DNA of 7,765 bases from Bacteroides sp. CAG:144 (GCA_000434215.1 HF999711.1:1-7765), one strand, 5' to 3'; shown: positions 1-7,486, counted from the first letter of the stretch. Notes: a model not told the origin generated them from the sequence alone. Program-made: numbers and translations.

Positions 1-42
1 GAAGGCGTATAGCAATGCCGCATAAATGTATTTTCTTTTCAT
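1..42 (-). CDS. 5' end of outward-facing gene X (14 codons, signal-peptide-like N-terminus), partial
   Basis: Reading the minus strand from the ATG at 42-40, the frame is open to the window edge and encodes MKRKYIYAALLYAF. The Lys/Arg-rich start followed by a hydrophobic run looks like the beginning of a signal peptide or membrane anchor, so the product may be exported; 14 residues cannot identify the family. The same 14 codons, with one base changed, start a gene at the other end of the window, which supports this being a real coding start. The gene lies downstream of the lyase on the same strand, but a strong hairpin terminator stands between them, so X probably needs its own promoter. I see no perfect TAnnTTTG element in the 131 bp upstream; a weak TACATTTA (7 of 8) can be read about 30 bp before the ATG. 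Confidence 0.6.
   Translation of the reverse strand, partial: MKRKYIYAALLYAF
1..42. repeat. Left arm of a 42-bp terminal inverted repeat
   Basis: The reverse complement of this stretch matches 7724-7765 at 41 of 42 positions; the only difference is A versus T at the twelfth base of the coding orientation (Lys AAA versus Asn AAT). Similarity stops essentially at the ATG: beyond it only the adjacent C is shared. The outer limit is unknown because the repeat reaches the window edge. Confidence 0.9.
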
Positions 43-123
43 GATATTATATTATAAATGAAATATGATGTAAATGTACGTAAAAGGGAGAACATGATTG
101 CGCCTGTAAATATTTTTTTAAAC

Positions 124-154
124 AAAAAAAGGCTCTATAACATAGAGCCTTTTT
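124..154. terminator. Bidirectional intrinsic terminator downstream of the lyase gene
   Basis: A perfect 8-bp stem (GGCTCTAT at 131-138, ATAGAGCC at 142-149) encloses a 3-base loop and is flanked by seven A on the left and five T on the right. It therefore works as a hairpin plus U-tract on either strand. It begins 20 bp after the lyase stop codon and should end that transcript, and it insulates gene X at the left edge from lyase read-through. Confidence 0.88.
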
Positions 155-173
155 CTATCGGTTGTGATGAATC

Positions 174-3100
174 TTATTCTTTGATCAATTTGCGTGTAAA
201 CGTACCTTCCGAAGTTATGACCGTCAAGGTATATAGACCGTTGACCCATTCGTTCAATCCACTGATGGTTAAAGGCGAATGTTTTTCGGCAAAGTAACTG
301 CGGTTGTACATTTCCATACCGCTCGCAGAATGAATAATAAAGGAAACATTTTCGCTTTCGAGACCATCGAGCGTTACGGTAATCTGGTCGCTGAAAGTCG
401 TCGGGTAGACTTTAACCCGTTGCGTTACACTCATTGTCGTTGCATCGATGGCACCGGAAGGCCGTTGTTCCTCGTAAAGATTGCGAACTTTAACCGCACT
501 CAATGCCCCCGTATAGATAACAAGTTCGTCGATAGCGCCCTGGAATGGTGTATTGAAATTGACATTGCAATTTCCGATTACCATATCTTCGGTTTCGAAA
601 ATATTGCCTGTACCGTCGGCTTTGCTACCCACGACTTCTCCGTCGATATACATTATGATCTGTCGATTTGCCGAGTCGCGTACGCATGTGAGGAAATGCC
701 ATTCGTTATCGAAATAGTCCGAGGCTGCTACATCGAGATTGGTTTTGGTTACATTATCATCGATTCCGAATGTAAGGTTATTGTTCTTGTATTGAATACC
801 TATCCATTTGCCTGTAGCCCCGATCGATGCATTTGCCGTATGGCTGCCTTTGTGGAACAAATACCAGTCTATATTGTCGGCTCCGGCCGATTTGAACCAT
901 AAAGCAATAGAGAATGACCCCGTACCCATATTTAGAGCATCATAATGGGACTGAGCCATATAGCCCCGGATCCCGGGGAAAGATATGGCATTACCTTTCA
1001 CACCGTTTGTCCAAGTAGGTGTAAGATCATGTGCAGCGGCTTCTCCCGAAATTTTATTCTGAGCCGTCGTACCCGATGTTTCATCGAAATGGAATACGGC
1101 AACTTCGGTAAGAACCGTTTGTTTCCGCACGGTTATAGTTCCCGGCAAAGAAATGTCGGTCGTTCCGCCGTGAGTGTCGATAGAATATTCAAACGTTCCG
1201 ACTTCTTCGGGTATCCCGCTTATGGTAACAGATGACTGGGCGGCATCGATATCGACCGTTATCCCTTTGGGTAACCGTCCGTTTATTTCAACACCGTCGG
1301 CATTGATCCATGTATAACTTATGGTCTCTATCTGTTCTCCCACTTCAATGTTTTGAACCAAATTTCCTTCGCCTGTTTTTACAAGACGGGCTGCCGTCGG
1401 GTCGATTCCGTCGCCGATGTAGTAACCCAAGTGAGGAGGCTGGTTATAAGCGACATTCTGCCAAGCAATTCCCATACGGTATACATGATCGTGCATGGGG
1501 GTAACGAGACGATAGTCCGAGTCATAGGTTGTCGTGAAGATGACCAAAGATGAACTATCACTGCCATTCCATAAAACCAGTTCTTCCCTCCAATCTCCAA
1601 AGAGGTCGGCTTGCAGACACGGTGTTTTTTTAGTACCGTTGCATGTCGAAGCACTGCTATATTGATAAGGAGTAAATATACGTTCGGTTTGTTTCTTTTC
1701 GGGATTCCATTTATCGATTTTATCGCCGTCGAGGAGTTCGTCCTGCAAGTCCCCGTCCCAATAAATACGGAAGTTTACCGACGGCCGTCCTCCGGTATAA
1801 AGCACATTTCCCCGGCAATCGTAGATGTTATTGTTGGCCGAAGACCAAAACTCGAATCCCCGGCTTGTCGGATCGATGTCGGCTGCAATACCCCGACCTA
1901 CATCAGAGCCTGTAAATTCGCCATATATGATTTTACCTGTACCGGCTTCGTGTATGTCGAAACCGTATTTTGCCGATTTGTCTTCGTGGGGAGAGAATAC
2001 TTCCAATCCGTCGATATCAGGATCCAAATCGGAGAAGTGGATAGCATCGCCATGCCCCATACCGGTTCGGTACAAAAGTTTACCATCTTGATCAATGGCG
2101 CAAGCTCCATAAATGATTTCATCATAACCGTCATCGTCGACATCGCCCACTGAAAGGTTGTGATTACCTTGCCCGTATGCACCTTTTCCATCGGTAGTCG
2201 AATCGTGTATCCAACGTTGCGTCAGATTCTTTCCGTCGAAGTCATATGCCACTAACGCCGTACGTTGGTAATAGCCCCGACACATCACCAGACTCGGATG
2301 TACACCGTCGAGATAAGCGATACAAGCCAGATAACGTTCTGACCGGTTGAAATAATCGTCTTTGCCCCAATCTTTACTGTTTCCTCGTCGAGGGGAATAT
2401 TCTACGGTAACAATTTCTGCTCCGGTTTCTCCGTTGAATACCGTGAGGTATTCGGGACCACTTGTTACGATACCTGCGTTTTTCCCATCGGCTCGGTAAT
2501 CTTTAGTGGGATCATCATCATTCATCAGTACGTAATTTCCTTTTCCATCAATCGTGCCCGGGGCCGTTTTACAGGCCACTTCGGCCTTACCGTCTCCATC
2601 GAGGTCATACACCATAAATTGGGTGTAATGCGCACCGGCCCGTATGTTTTTTCCGAGATTGATACGCCAGAGTTTCTGTCCATCGAGTTTGTAACAGTCA
2701 AGGTAGACTTCCCCTGTGTAACCCCGTTGGGAATTATCACGTGAATTGGTCGGATCCCACTTAACGATGATTTCATACTTTCCGTCGCCATCGACATCGC
2801 CCACGCTGCAATCGTTGGGCGTGTAGGAATAAAATTGCCCATTAGGATAATCTTCAAGTTTACCGCCGACGGTTACCGAGTAAGGCGGAGTAATTCCCGG
2901 TTTCGGTCTATCCAATGGTATTTGTTTATATATGTTAGGCCAAATCTCTTTCACAGTATCACGCTTTGTTACTTTACCACCAACAAGGGTTTCGATGACA
3001 TATTCCGACGATGTCGTACCCTCGGTATCGGTATAATTGGTTACGGTTGTAAGAGGTGTTTCGGTAAGTAATTTTCCGTCGCGGTACACATTGAAAGCAG

Positions 3101-3296
3101 TTGTTTTATCATCGCTGTCGAGAAAACGCCAACTCAGAAAAATACCGTTCTTTTTCTGACCTTCTTTTTTCGACATATTCACAGCCACAATACCCCGGTC
3201 GAGCGTCTCGATTTGCGGCATTTGCGCCATTACCATAAATGGGGAAATTAGAAAAAATATCCACAAATTCAGGATAATACACTTTTTATTTTTCAT
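174..3296 (-). CDS. Secreted rhamnogalacturonan lyase (PL11 family) with LamG-like and T9SS sorting domains
   Basis: The 1040-residue product is predicted to cleave the rhamnogalacturonan-I backbone of pectin by beta-elimination outside the cell. Residues 1-24 form a signal peptide (KNKK, hydrophobic core, cleavage near MVMA/Q). Residues about 26-110 match the N-terminal beta-sheet domain of these lyases (LDRGIVAVN, FNVYRDGK). Residues about 130-640 form the PL11 beta-propeller, with Asp-rich Ca-binding-type loops at 167-176 (DVDGDGKYEI), 231-240 (DLDGDGKAEV) and 385-394 (DVDDDGYDEI), and the conserved HDHVYRMGIAWQN segment near 602-614. About 645-725 is Ig-like, about 731-945 is a LamG/concanavalin-like fold (DNEWHFLTCVRD, MYIDGE), and about 960-1040 resembles a type A T9SS sorting domain (VYPTTFSDQITV, ending FTRKLIKE). 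PL11 enzymes are usually about 600 residues, so the last 400 are accessory. Endo or exo mode cannot be told from sequence. No SusC/SusD pair is in the window. Confidence 0.93.
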   Translation of the reverse strand: MKNKKCIILNLWIFFLISPFMVMAQMPQIETLDRGIVAVNMSKKEGQKKNGIFLSWRFLDSDDKTTAFNVYRDGKLLTETPLTTVTNYTDTEGTTSSEYVIETLVGGKVTKRDTVKEIWPNIYKQIPLDRPKPGITPPYSVTVGGKLEDYPNGQFYSYTPNDCSVGDVDGDGKYEIIVKWDPTNSRDNSQRGYTGEVYLDCYKLDGQKLWRINLGKNIRAGAHYTQFMVYDLDGDGKAEVACKTAPGTIDGKGNYVLMNDDDPTKDYRADGKNAGIVTSGPEYLTVFNGETGAEIVTVEYSPRRGNSKDWGKDDYFNRSERYLACIAYLDGVHPSLVMCRGYYQRTALVAYDFDGKNLTQRWIHDSTTDGKGAYGQGNHNLSVGDVDDDGYDEIIYGACAIDQDGKLLYRTGMGHGDAIHFSDLDPDIDGLEVFSPHEDKSAKYGFDIHEAGTGKIIYGEFTGSDVGRGIAADIDPTSRGFEFWSSANNNIYDCRGNVLYTGGRPSVNFRIYWDGDLQDELLDGDKIDKWNPEKKQTERIFTPYQYSSASTCNGTKKTPCLQADLFGDWREELVLWNGSDSSSLVIFTTTYDSDYRLVTPMHDHVYRMGIAWQNVAYNQPPHLGYYIGDGIDPTAARLVKTGEGNLVQNIEVGEQIETISYTWINADGVEINGRLPKGITVDIDAAQSSVTISGIPEEVGTFEYSIDTHGGTTDISLPGTITVRKQTVLTEVAVFHFDETSGTTAQNKISGEAAAHDLTPTWTNGVKGNAISFPGIRGYMAQSHYDALNMGTGSFSIALWFKSAGADNIDWYLFHKGSHTANASIGATGKWIGIQYKNNNLTFGIDDNVTKTNLDVAASDYFDNEWHFLTCVRDSANRQIIMYIDGEVVGSKADGTGNIFETEDMVIGNCNVNFNTPFQGAIDELVIYTGALSAVKVRNLYEEQRPSGAIDATTMSVTQRVKVYPTTFSDQITVTLDGLESENVSFIIHSASGMEMYNRSYFAEKHSPLTISGLNEWVNGLYTLTVITSEGTFTRKLIKE

Positions 3297-3316
3297 GGTT
3301 AAAAAATTTTATTTTG

Positions 3317-3324
3317 CAAAGATA
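3317..3324 (-). promoter_or_regulatory. Bacteroidetes -7 element (TATCTTTG) for the lyase gene
   Basis: The minus strand reads TATCTTTG, a perfect TAnnTTTG, ending 20 bp before the lyase ATG, so the leader would be only about 12-15 nt and A/T-rich. No convincing TTTG -33 box is seen at the expected spacing. A small dyad, GTCA-N4-TGAC (3335-3346), lies just upstream where a regulator could bind; at this size it may be chance. Confidence 0.55.
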
Positions 3325-3465
3325 TAAGATGAATGTCATTTTTGACTAATTATTTTGATTCTGTTACTGCCTATTTTGCGTCGTAAAACATTCTCTTTAT
3401 ACAAGGAGAGTAAGGGTTTCTTTTTCTGAAACAGACTCAAACGGTGAAGATGTTACAAATTTTCG

Positions 3466-3473
3466 TATCTTTG
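3466..3473 (+). promoter_or_regulatory. Bacteroidetes -7 element (TATCTTTG) for ruvX-def-ettA
   Basis: The plus strand reads TATCTTTG, a perfect TAnnTTTG and the same octamer as the divergent lyase promoter. It ends only 10 bp before the ruvX ATG, so transcription should start within a few bases of the start codon, giving a leaderless or nearly leaderless mRNA. No clear -33 TTTG is present at the usual distance. Confidence 0.55.
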
Positions 3474-3483
3474 TCCTCTAATA

Positions 3484-3912
3484 ATGGCACGCATTCTCTC
3501 TATCGACTACGGACGCAAGCGTACAGGTATTGCTGTAACCGATACGTTGCAATTGATCGCTAACGGCTTATGTACGGTAGCGACACACGACGTACTGGCT
3601 TTTTTGCTCGATTATGTGCAGCGAGAACCGGTAGAGCGTATCATTATAGGATTACCCCGCCGGCTCGACAATACTCCCTCGGAAAGTATGCGTTATATCA
3701 CTCCGTTCGTAACGAAATTGCGCAAATCTCTGCCCGATATGCCTATCGAGTTTTTCGACGAACGGTTCACCTCGACATTGGCCCACCGGACGATGCTCGA
3801 CGGCGGGTTGAAGCGTAAAGACAGGCAAAACAAGGCCTTGGTCGATGAAATAAGCGCGACCATCATTTTACAAAGCTACATGGAAAGCAAAACTTACAAG
3901 GATAAACTATGA
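3484..3912 (+). CDS. ruvX: Putative pre-16S rRNA nuclease / Holliday junction resolvase RuvX (YqgF)
   Basis: This 142-residue protein has the RNase H-like fold of the YqgF/RuvX family. That family is linked to maturation of the 5' end of 16S rRNA and is also annotated as a Holliday-junction resolvase; it acts in the cytoplasm. Motifs seen: the N-terminal strand [14 protein letters not shown] (7-20, with likely catalytic Asp8), [10 protein letters not shown] (53-62), FFDERFTS (90-97) and the C-terminal [14 protein letters not shown] (120-133, Asp121 a likely metal ligand). The length is normal for the family. The ATG is fixed by the family-typical start [10 protein letters not shown]. The gene ends in an ATGA overlap with def, so the two are translationally coupled and form the front of a three-gene unit. 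Confidence 0.93.
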   Translation: MARILSIDYGRKRTGIAVTDTLQLIANGLCTVATHDVLAFLLDYVQREPVERIIIGLPRRLDNTPSESMRYITPFVTKLRKSLPDMPIEFFDERFTSTLAHRTMLDGGLKRKDRQNKALVDEISATIILQSYMESKTYKDKL

Positions 3913-4472
3913 TATTACCTATTTACCTCTACGGGCAACCGGTATTGCGTAAGATGACAACCGACATCACGCCCGATTATCCCGGTTTGAAAAAATTGAT
4001 TGAAGACATGTTCGAGACGATGGACAGCGCCGAAGGCGTAGGGCTGGCAGCCCCCCAAGTAGGGCTCGACATACGGGTATTGGTCATCAATCTCGATCCT
4101 CTTTCCGATACATGGCCCGAGTACAAGAACTACCGTAAAGCAATGATCAACGCACACATCATAGAAACCGAAGGCGATACGATTTCCCGTGAAGAAGGTT
4201 GTCTCAGTCTGCCGGGTATTCATGAGTCGGTAGTACGTCAGGAGAAATTGAAGATACGTTATTGCGATGAAAATTTCGTAGAACACATCGAAGTCTTCGA
4301 GGGATATGTGGCGAGGGTTATCCAGCACGAGTATGACCATCTCGACGGGAAACTGTTTATCGACCATCTTTCTCCCATACGCAAACAACTTATCAAATCG
4401 AAACTCAATAATATCATTCGGGGAAAAGCACGCTGCGATTACCGGACAAAATCCGTAAACGCCAAACGCTGA
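3909..4472 (+). CDS. def: Peptide deformylase
   Basis: This 187-residue protein removes the N-formyl group from the initiator methionine of new polypeptides at the ribosome, using a bound divalent metal. All three signature motifs are intact: GVGLAAPQ (43-50), EGCLSLPG (96-103, metal ligand Cys98) and QHEYDHLDG (139-147, ligands His140 and His144, catalytic Glu141). The length and the start [14 protein letters not shown] are usual for Bacteroidales deformylases. Its ATG overlaps the ruvX stop by four bases, and ettA follows after 30 bp with no terminator, so it is the middle gene of the transcription unit. No fmt (formyltransferase) gene is adjacent. Confidence 0.96.
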   Translation: MILPIYLYGQPVLRKMTTDITPDYPGLKKLIEDMFETMDSAEGVGLAAPQVGLDIRVLVINLDPLSDTWPEYKNYRKAMINAHIIETEGDTISREEGCLSLPGIHESVVRQEKLKIRYCDENFVEHIEVFEGYVARVIQHEYDHLDGKLFIDHLSPIRKQLIKSKLNNIIRGKARCDYRTKSVNAKR

Positions 4473-4502
4473 AAACCCCGACACGAAATAAGAACAACAT
4501 TT

Positions 4503-6188
4503 ATGGCAGACGACAAAAAAATTATCTTCTCGATGGTGGGGGTAAGCAAAGTCTATCCTCCCCAGAAACAGGTATTGAAAGACATCTACCTGTCGTTTTT
4601 CTATGGAGCCAAGATCGGTATAATCGGTCTCAACGGCGCCGGAAAATCGACGTTGCTCAAAATCATCGCCGGCATCGACACCTCTTATCAGGGCGAAGTT
4701 GTTTTTTCACCCGGATATACAGTGGGGTATCTCGAACAAGACCCGAAACTCGACCCCGAAAAGACGGTAAAAGAGGTCGTACAAGAGGGTGTGCAGCCCG
4801 TACTCGATCTTCTTGCCGAATATGAAGAGGTGAATATGAAATTCGGAGACCCCGAAGTCCTCGACGATCCCGATAAGATGGACGCACTGATGGCTCGCCA
4901 AGCCGAGTTGCAAGACAAAATCGATGCTTGCGACGCATGGAGCATCGATAATAAGCTCGAACGGGCAATGGACGCTTTGCGCTGTCCGCCCGAGGAACAG
5001 CAGATCAAATTCCTTTCTGGTGGCGAACGACGCCGCGTTGCATTGTGTCGCCTGCTTTTGCAACAGCCCGATATTTTATTGCTCGACGAGCCGACCAACC
5101 ATCTCGATGCCGAATCGATCGATTGGCTCGAACAGCATCTCCAACAATATCCCGGTACGGTTATCGCCATTACGCACGACCGTTACTTCCTCGACCATGT
5201 GGCCGGTTGGATTCTGGAACTCGACCGGGGTGAAGGTATTCCCTGGAAAGGAAATTATACCTCTTGGCTCGAACAGAAGACCAAACGTATGGAGATGGAA
5301 GAGAAACAAGCCAGCAAACGGAGGAAAACCCTCGAACGGGAATTGGAATGGGTGCGAATGGCCCCGAAAGCCCGTCAGGCCAAAGGCAAAGCCCGTCTCA
5401 ACTCCTACGATAGACTCTTGAATGAAGACCAGAAAGCCAGAGAGGAAAAACTCGAAATATATATACCCAACGGTCCCCGATTGGGAAATAAAGTAATCGA
5501 GGCCAAAGGCGTGGCGAAAGCCTACGGCGACAAATTACTCTTTGACAACCTCAACTTCATGCTGCCACCTAACGGTATTGTGGGAGTTATCGGACCTAAT
5601 GGCGCAGGAAAGACCACACTTTTCCGGCTGATCATGGGGCAGGAAAAAGCCGACAAAGGAACATTCGATGTAGGTGAAACCGTGAAAATCGCGTATGTCG
5701 ACCAAACCCATAAAGCCATTGACCCCGAAAAATCGGTCTATCAAGTTGTTTCGGGCGGACAAGAAACTTTCCGCATGGGTGGTCGTGAGATGAATGCCCG
5801 CGCCTACCTCTCACGATTCAATTTTACGGGTGCCGACCAAGAGAAAAAATGCGGAGTCCTCTCGGGAGGAGAACGTAATCGCCTACATCTTGCATTGGCA
5901 TTGAAAGAAGAAGGAAATGTATTGCTGCTCGACGAACCGACCAATGATATCGATGTGAATACGTTGCGTGCCCTCGAAGAAGGCCTCGAAAACTTTGCAG
6001 GATGCGCCGTTGTCGTATCGCACGACCGCTGGTTTCTCGACCGCATTTGTACACATATTCTGGCATTTGAAGGCAATTCCGAAGTCTTTTTCTTTGAAGG
6101 ATCTTATACCGAATACGAAGAAAATAAACGGAAACGACTGGGCGATACCGAGCCCCGGCGTCCCCGTTATCGTAAATTGATAGAGTAA
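4503..6188 (+). CDS. ettA: Energy-dependent translational throttle protein EttA (ABC-F ATPase)
   Basis: This 561-residue soluble protein has two ABC ATPase domains and no membrane segments. ABC-F proteins of this group bind the ribosomal E site and couple cellular ATP/ADP status to the first steps of elongation. Domain 1: Walker A GLNGAGKST (42-50), an arm insertion around 90-150, signature LSGGE (171-175), Walker B LLLDEPTNHLD (catalytic Glu196) and switch THDR (224-227). A charged alpha-helical inter-domain linker, rich in Lys/Arg/Glu, spans about 245-320. Domain 2: Walker A GPNGAGKTT (364-372), LSGGE (453-457), LLLDEPTNDID (Glu478) and SHDR (506-509). The size is close to E. coli EttA (about 555), and the match along the whole length favours EttA over Uup or antibiotic-resistance ABC-F types. 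It closes the ruvX-def-ettA unit, before a palindrome and a strong terminator. Confidence 0.93.
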   Translation: MADDKKIIFSMVGVSKVYPPQKQVLKDIYLSFFYGAKIGIIGLNGAGKSTLLKIIAGIDTSYQGEVVFSPGYTVGYLEQDPKLDPEKTVKEVVQEGVQPVLDLLAEYEEVNMKFGDPEVLDDPDKMDALMARQAELQDKIDACDAWSIDNKLERAMDALRCPPEEQQIKFLSGGERRRVALCRLLLQQPDILLLDEPTNHLDAESIDWLEQHLQQYPGTVIAITHDRYFLDHVAGWILELDRGEGIPWKGNYTSWLEQKTKRMEMEEKQASKRRKTLERELEWVRMAPKARQAKGKARLNSYDRLLNEDQKAREEKLEIYIPNGPRLGNKVIEAKGVAKAYGDKLLFDNLNFMLPPNGIVGVIGPNGAGKTTLFRLIMGQEKADKGTFDVGETVKIAYVDQTHKAIDPEKSVYQVVSGGQETFRMGGREMNARAYLSRFNFTGADQEKKCGVLSGGERNRLHLALALKEEGNVLLLDEPTNDIDVNTLRALEEGLENFAGCAVVVSHDRWFLDRICTHILAFEGNSEVFFFEGSYTEYEENKRKRLGDTEPRRPRYRKLIE

Positions 6189-6193
6189 ACGGT

Positions 6194-6205
6194 AATACCG
6201 GTATT
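6194..6205. repeat. 12-bp perfect palindrome after ettA
   Basis: AATACCGGTATT is fully self-complementary and lies 5 bp after the ettA stop, just before the terminator. It could be a protein-binding dyad or a minor RNA structure, but a single short palindrome may be chance. Confidence 0.4.
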
Positions 6206-6217
6206 TGTTTAAAGAGT

Positions 6218-6254
6218 AAAGAGCGTAGAAAATTTCTACGCTCTTTCTTTTTTT
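6218..6254 (+). terminator. Strong intrinsic terminator of the ruvX-def-ettA unit
   Basis: A perfect 13-bp stem (AAAGAGCGTAGAA at 6218-6230 pairing with TTCTACGCTCTTT at 6234-6246) has a 3-base loop and is followed by C and a run of T. It lies 30 bp after the ettA stop, and it also marks the border between the balanced-composition housekeeping genes and the AT-rich region to the right. Confidence 0.92.
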
Positions 6255-6269
6255 AAGTATTATTATATA

Positions 6270-6277
6270 TAACTTTG
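6270..6277 (+). promoter_or_regulatory. Bacteroidetes -7 element (TAACTTTG) for the membrane protein gene
   Basis: A perfect TAnnTTTG occurs just after the ettA terminator. Transcription would begin near 6283, about 24 nt before the ATG at 6307 and about 37 nt before the TTG at 6320, so it fits the membrane protein gene. No clear -33 box is visible. Confidence 0.5.
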
Positions 6278-6309
6278 CAATGTGTGAATGATTAAAAATC
6301 TTTTATATG

Positions 6310-6317
6310 TTTTTTTT
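6310..6317 (+). repeat. T8 homopolymer tract at the start of the membrane protein gene
   Basis: Eight consecutive T follow directly on the ATG at 6307-6309. As written, that ATG frame runs nine codons (MFFLFAEFI) to a TAA at 6334. Removing one T joins the ATG to the long frame and gives MFFCLRNLYKG. The tract could therefore be a slippage site, a sequencing error, or irrelevant if translation starts at TTG 6320. Confidence 0.6.
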
Positions 6318-6319
6318 GT

Positions 6320-7486
6320 TTGCGGAATTTATATAAAGGTGTTAGCGATAGAAAAATAGCCATCGGATTTCTGCTTTGTTGCATACTTTATTTCCTGATA
6401 AATGCTTTGTATCTGATAAAATATGGAGCCAGATATACTTCGTACTATCCGATTATTGTTTTAATATATGCGATTTTTTTGATAGGGTTTATCTTCTTTA
6501 AACATAAAAATAAACCCTCTCTAAAACAAGTAGTGATATTATTGGCAGTAAATGCAATAGCCATTATCATTTTACAGATGCATATAGATCCATACTCGAT
6601 AAAAGTAGATCGATGGTCTGCTATCCACAACTTCCTTACGTGTTTGCTGGCAGGAGAATATCCGTATGCGGCACAAACTCATTTAGGAGGATATGGTTCT
6701 CCTTTTCCCGTATGGCAACTATTTCACTTGCCGTTTTATCTATTAGGTAATGTTGGATTGTCTCTCATCGTGGCAGTCATTATATTTGCTTATTCCGTTT
6801 GGCTATTAAGTCCTACCATTACGACGAAGGTATTATGTCTATTGTTTATGGCTCCGGCCTTTTGGTATGAAGCCTCTGTAAGAAGCGATCTTTTGGCTAA
6901 TTTTTTAATCTGTTGTTCGGTTATAAATTTTATTTGGGTTAAACACGTTCCATTTGAAAAATCTTGGGCAATAATAGGTTTATTGTGCGGATTGTTGCTT
7001 TCTACAAGATTGAGTACGATTATACCGTTATCCATGTTTCTATTTCAACCGTTTTTAACTCTTCCTGCCCGAAAAAGAATATATTTTCTAACAATCGTGT
7101 TTTTGGCTTTCGCAATTACTTTTTTACCATTTATTTTTTGGGATTCGGAAATGCTCTTTTTCTTCAAATATAATCCTTTCATACTCCAGACCCGACAAGG
7201 AAATATCCTCGATTTCTTGATTTTTTTACCGATTGGCATATATTGGTCTATGAAATGGTGGCATTATAAACAATATATGGAGTATTCGGCCTATATACTT
7301 GGGATATTAGTGGTTGTTACATTTCTTCACAATATGTGGATTCGTGGAGAATGGAGTGAGTTTTTTGATCTTTATGATATAACATATTTTAATATGATGT
7401 TGCCTTTCCTTATATTGGCAATGCAATCCACAGGAACTTTCGCTAGTAATAAAAAGAAATTAATAAATATGGATAAGATCCAATGA
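6320..7486 (+). CDS. Multi-pass membrane protein, possible GT-C-type glycosyltransferase; start uncertain
   Basis: The 388-residue product is very hydrophobic, with about nine to eleven predicted membrane helices (for example near 12-33, 42-60, 70-87, 131-163, 190-206, 215-247, 254-275, 298-311, 323-337 and 357-369). A polar loop after the third helix holds DRW (97-99), GEYPY (112-116) and SPFPVW (127-132), and RSD occurs at 188-190. A charged loop with D-R followed by G-x-x-Y is reminiscent of membrane glycosyltransferases of the GT-C/GT87 type that use polyprenyl-phosphate sugars, but I do not recognise a specific family. The frame is open back to a TAA at 6293 with no in-frame ATG before Met87, so the start is TTG 6320 (no Shine-Dalgarno seen) or, if the T8 tract is one base shorter, ATG 6307. 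The gene is much richer in A+T than its left neighbours. No convincing terminator follows it. Confidence 0.6.
   Translation: MRNLYKGVSDRKIAIGFLLCCILYFLINALYLIKYGARYTSYYPIIVLIYAIFLIGFIFFKHKNKPSLKQVVILLAVNAIAIIILQMHIDPYSIKVDRWSAIHNFLTCLLAGEYPYAAQTHLGGYGSPFPVWQLFHLPFYLLGNVGLSLIVAVIIFAYSVWLLSPTITTKVLCLLFMAPAFWYEASVRSDLLANFLICCSVINFIWVKHVPFEKSWAIIGLLCGLLLSTRLSTIIPLSMFLFQPFLTLPARKRIYFLTIVFLAFAITFLPFIFWDSEMLFFFKYNPFILQTRQGNILDFLIFLPIGIYWSMKWWHYKQYMEYSAYILGILVVVTFLHNMWIRGEWSEFFDLYDITYFNMMLPFLILAMQSTGTFASNKKKLINMDKIQ

Noticed and set aside
58..297. Plus-strand 79-codon frame crossing the terminator and the lyase 3' end
   Set aside because: It runs through the hairpin terminator and antisense into the lyase coding region, without a promoter or conserved features.
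279..902. Plus-strand open frame of 207 codons opposite the lyase gene
   Set aside because: It is antisense to the LamG/sorting region of a clearly recognisable lyase, has no family-like sequence and no promoter or ribosome-binding site; it is a shadow of the real gene. The same applies to 945-1235 and 1611-2153.
3393..3410. Possible hairpin CTCTTT...AAGGAGAG in the lyase/ruvX intergenic region
   Set aside because: Only four Watson-Crick pairs plus two G-U pairs, and it lies outside both predicted transcripts; too weak to call.
3915..4484. Minus-strand open frame of 189 codons opposite def
   Set aside because: It covers the peptide deformylase gene, which has all its active-site motifs on the other strand; the antisense protein resembles nothing recognisable.
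4688..5170. Minus- and plus-strand open frames inside ettA (such as 4688-5170 minus and 4924-5421 plus)
   Set aside because: They overlap the intact ABC-F gene in other frames, and their low-complexity Ser/Arg-rich products are typical shadow translations.
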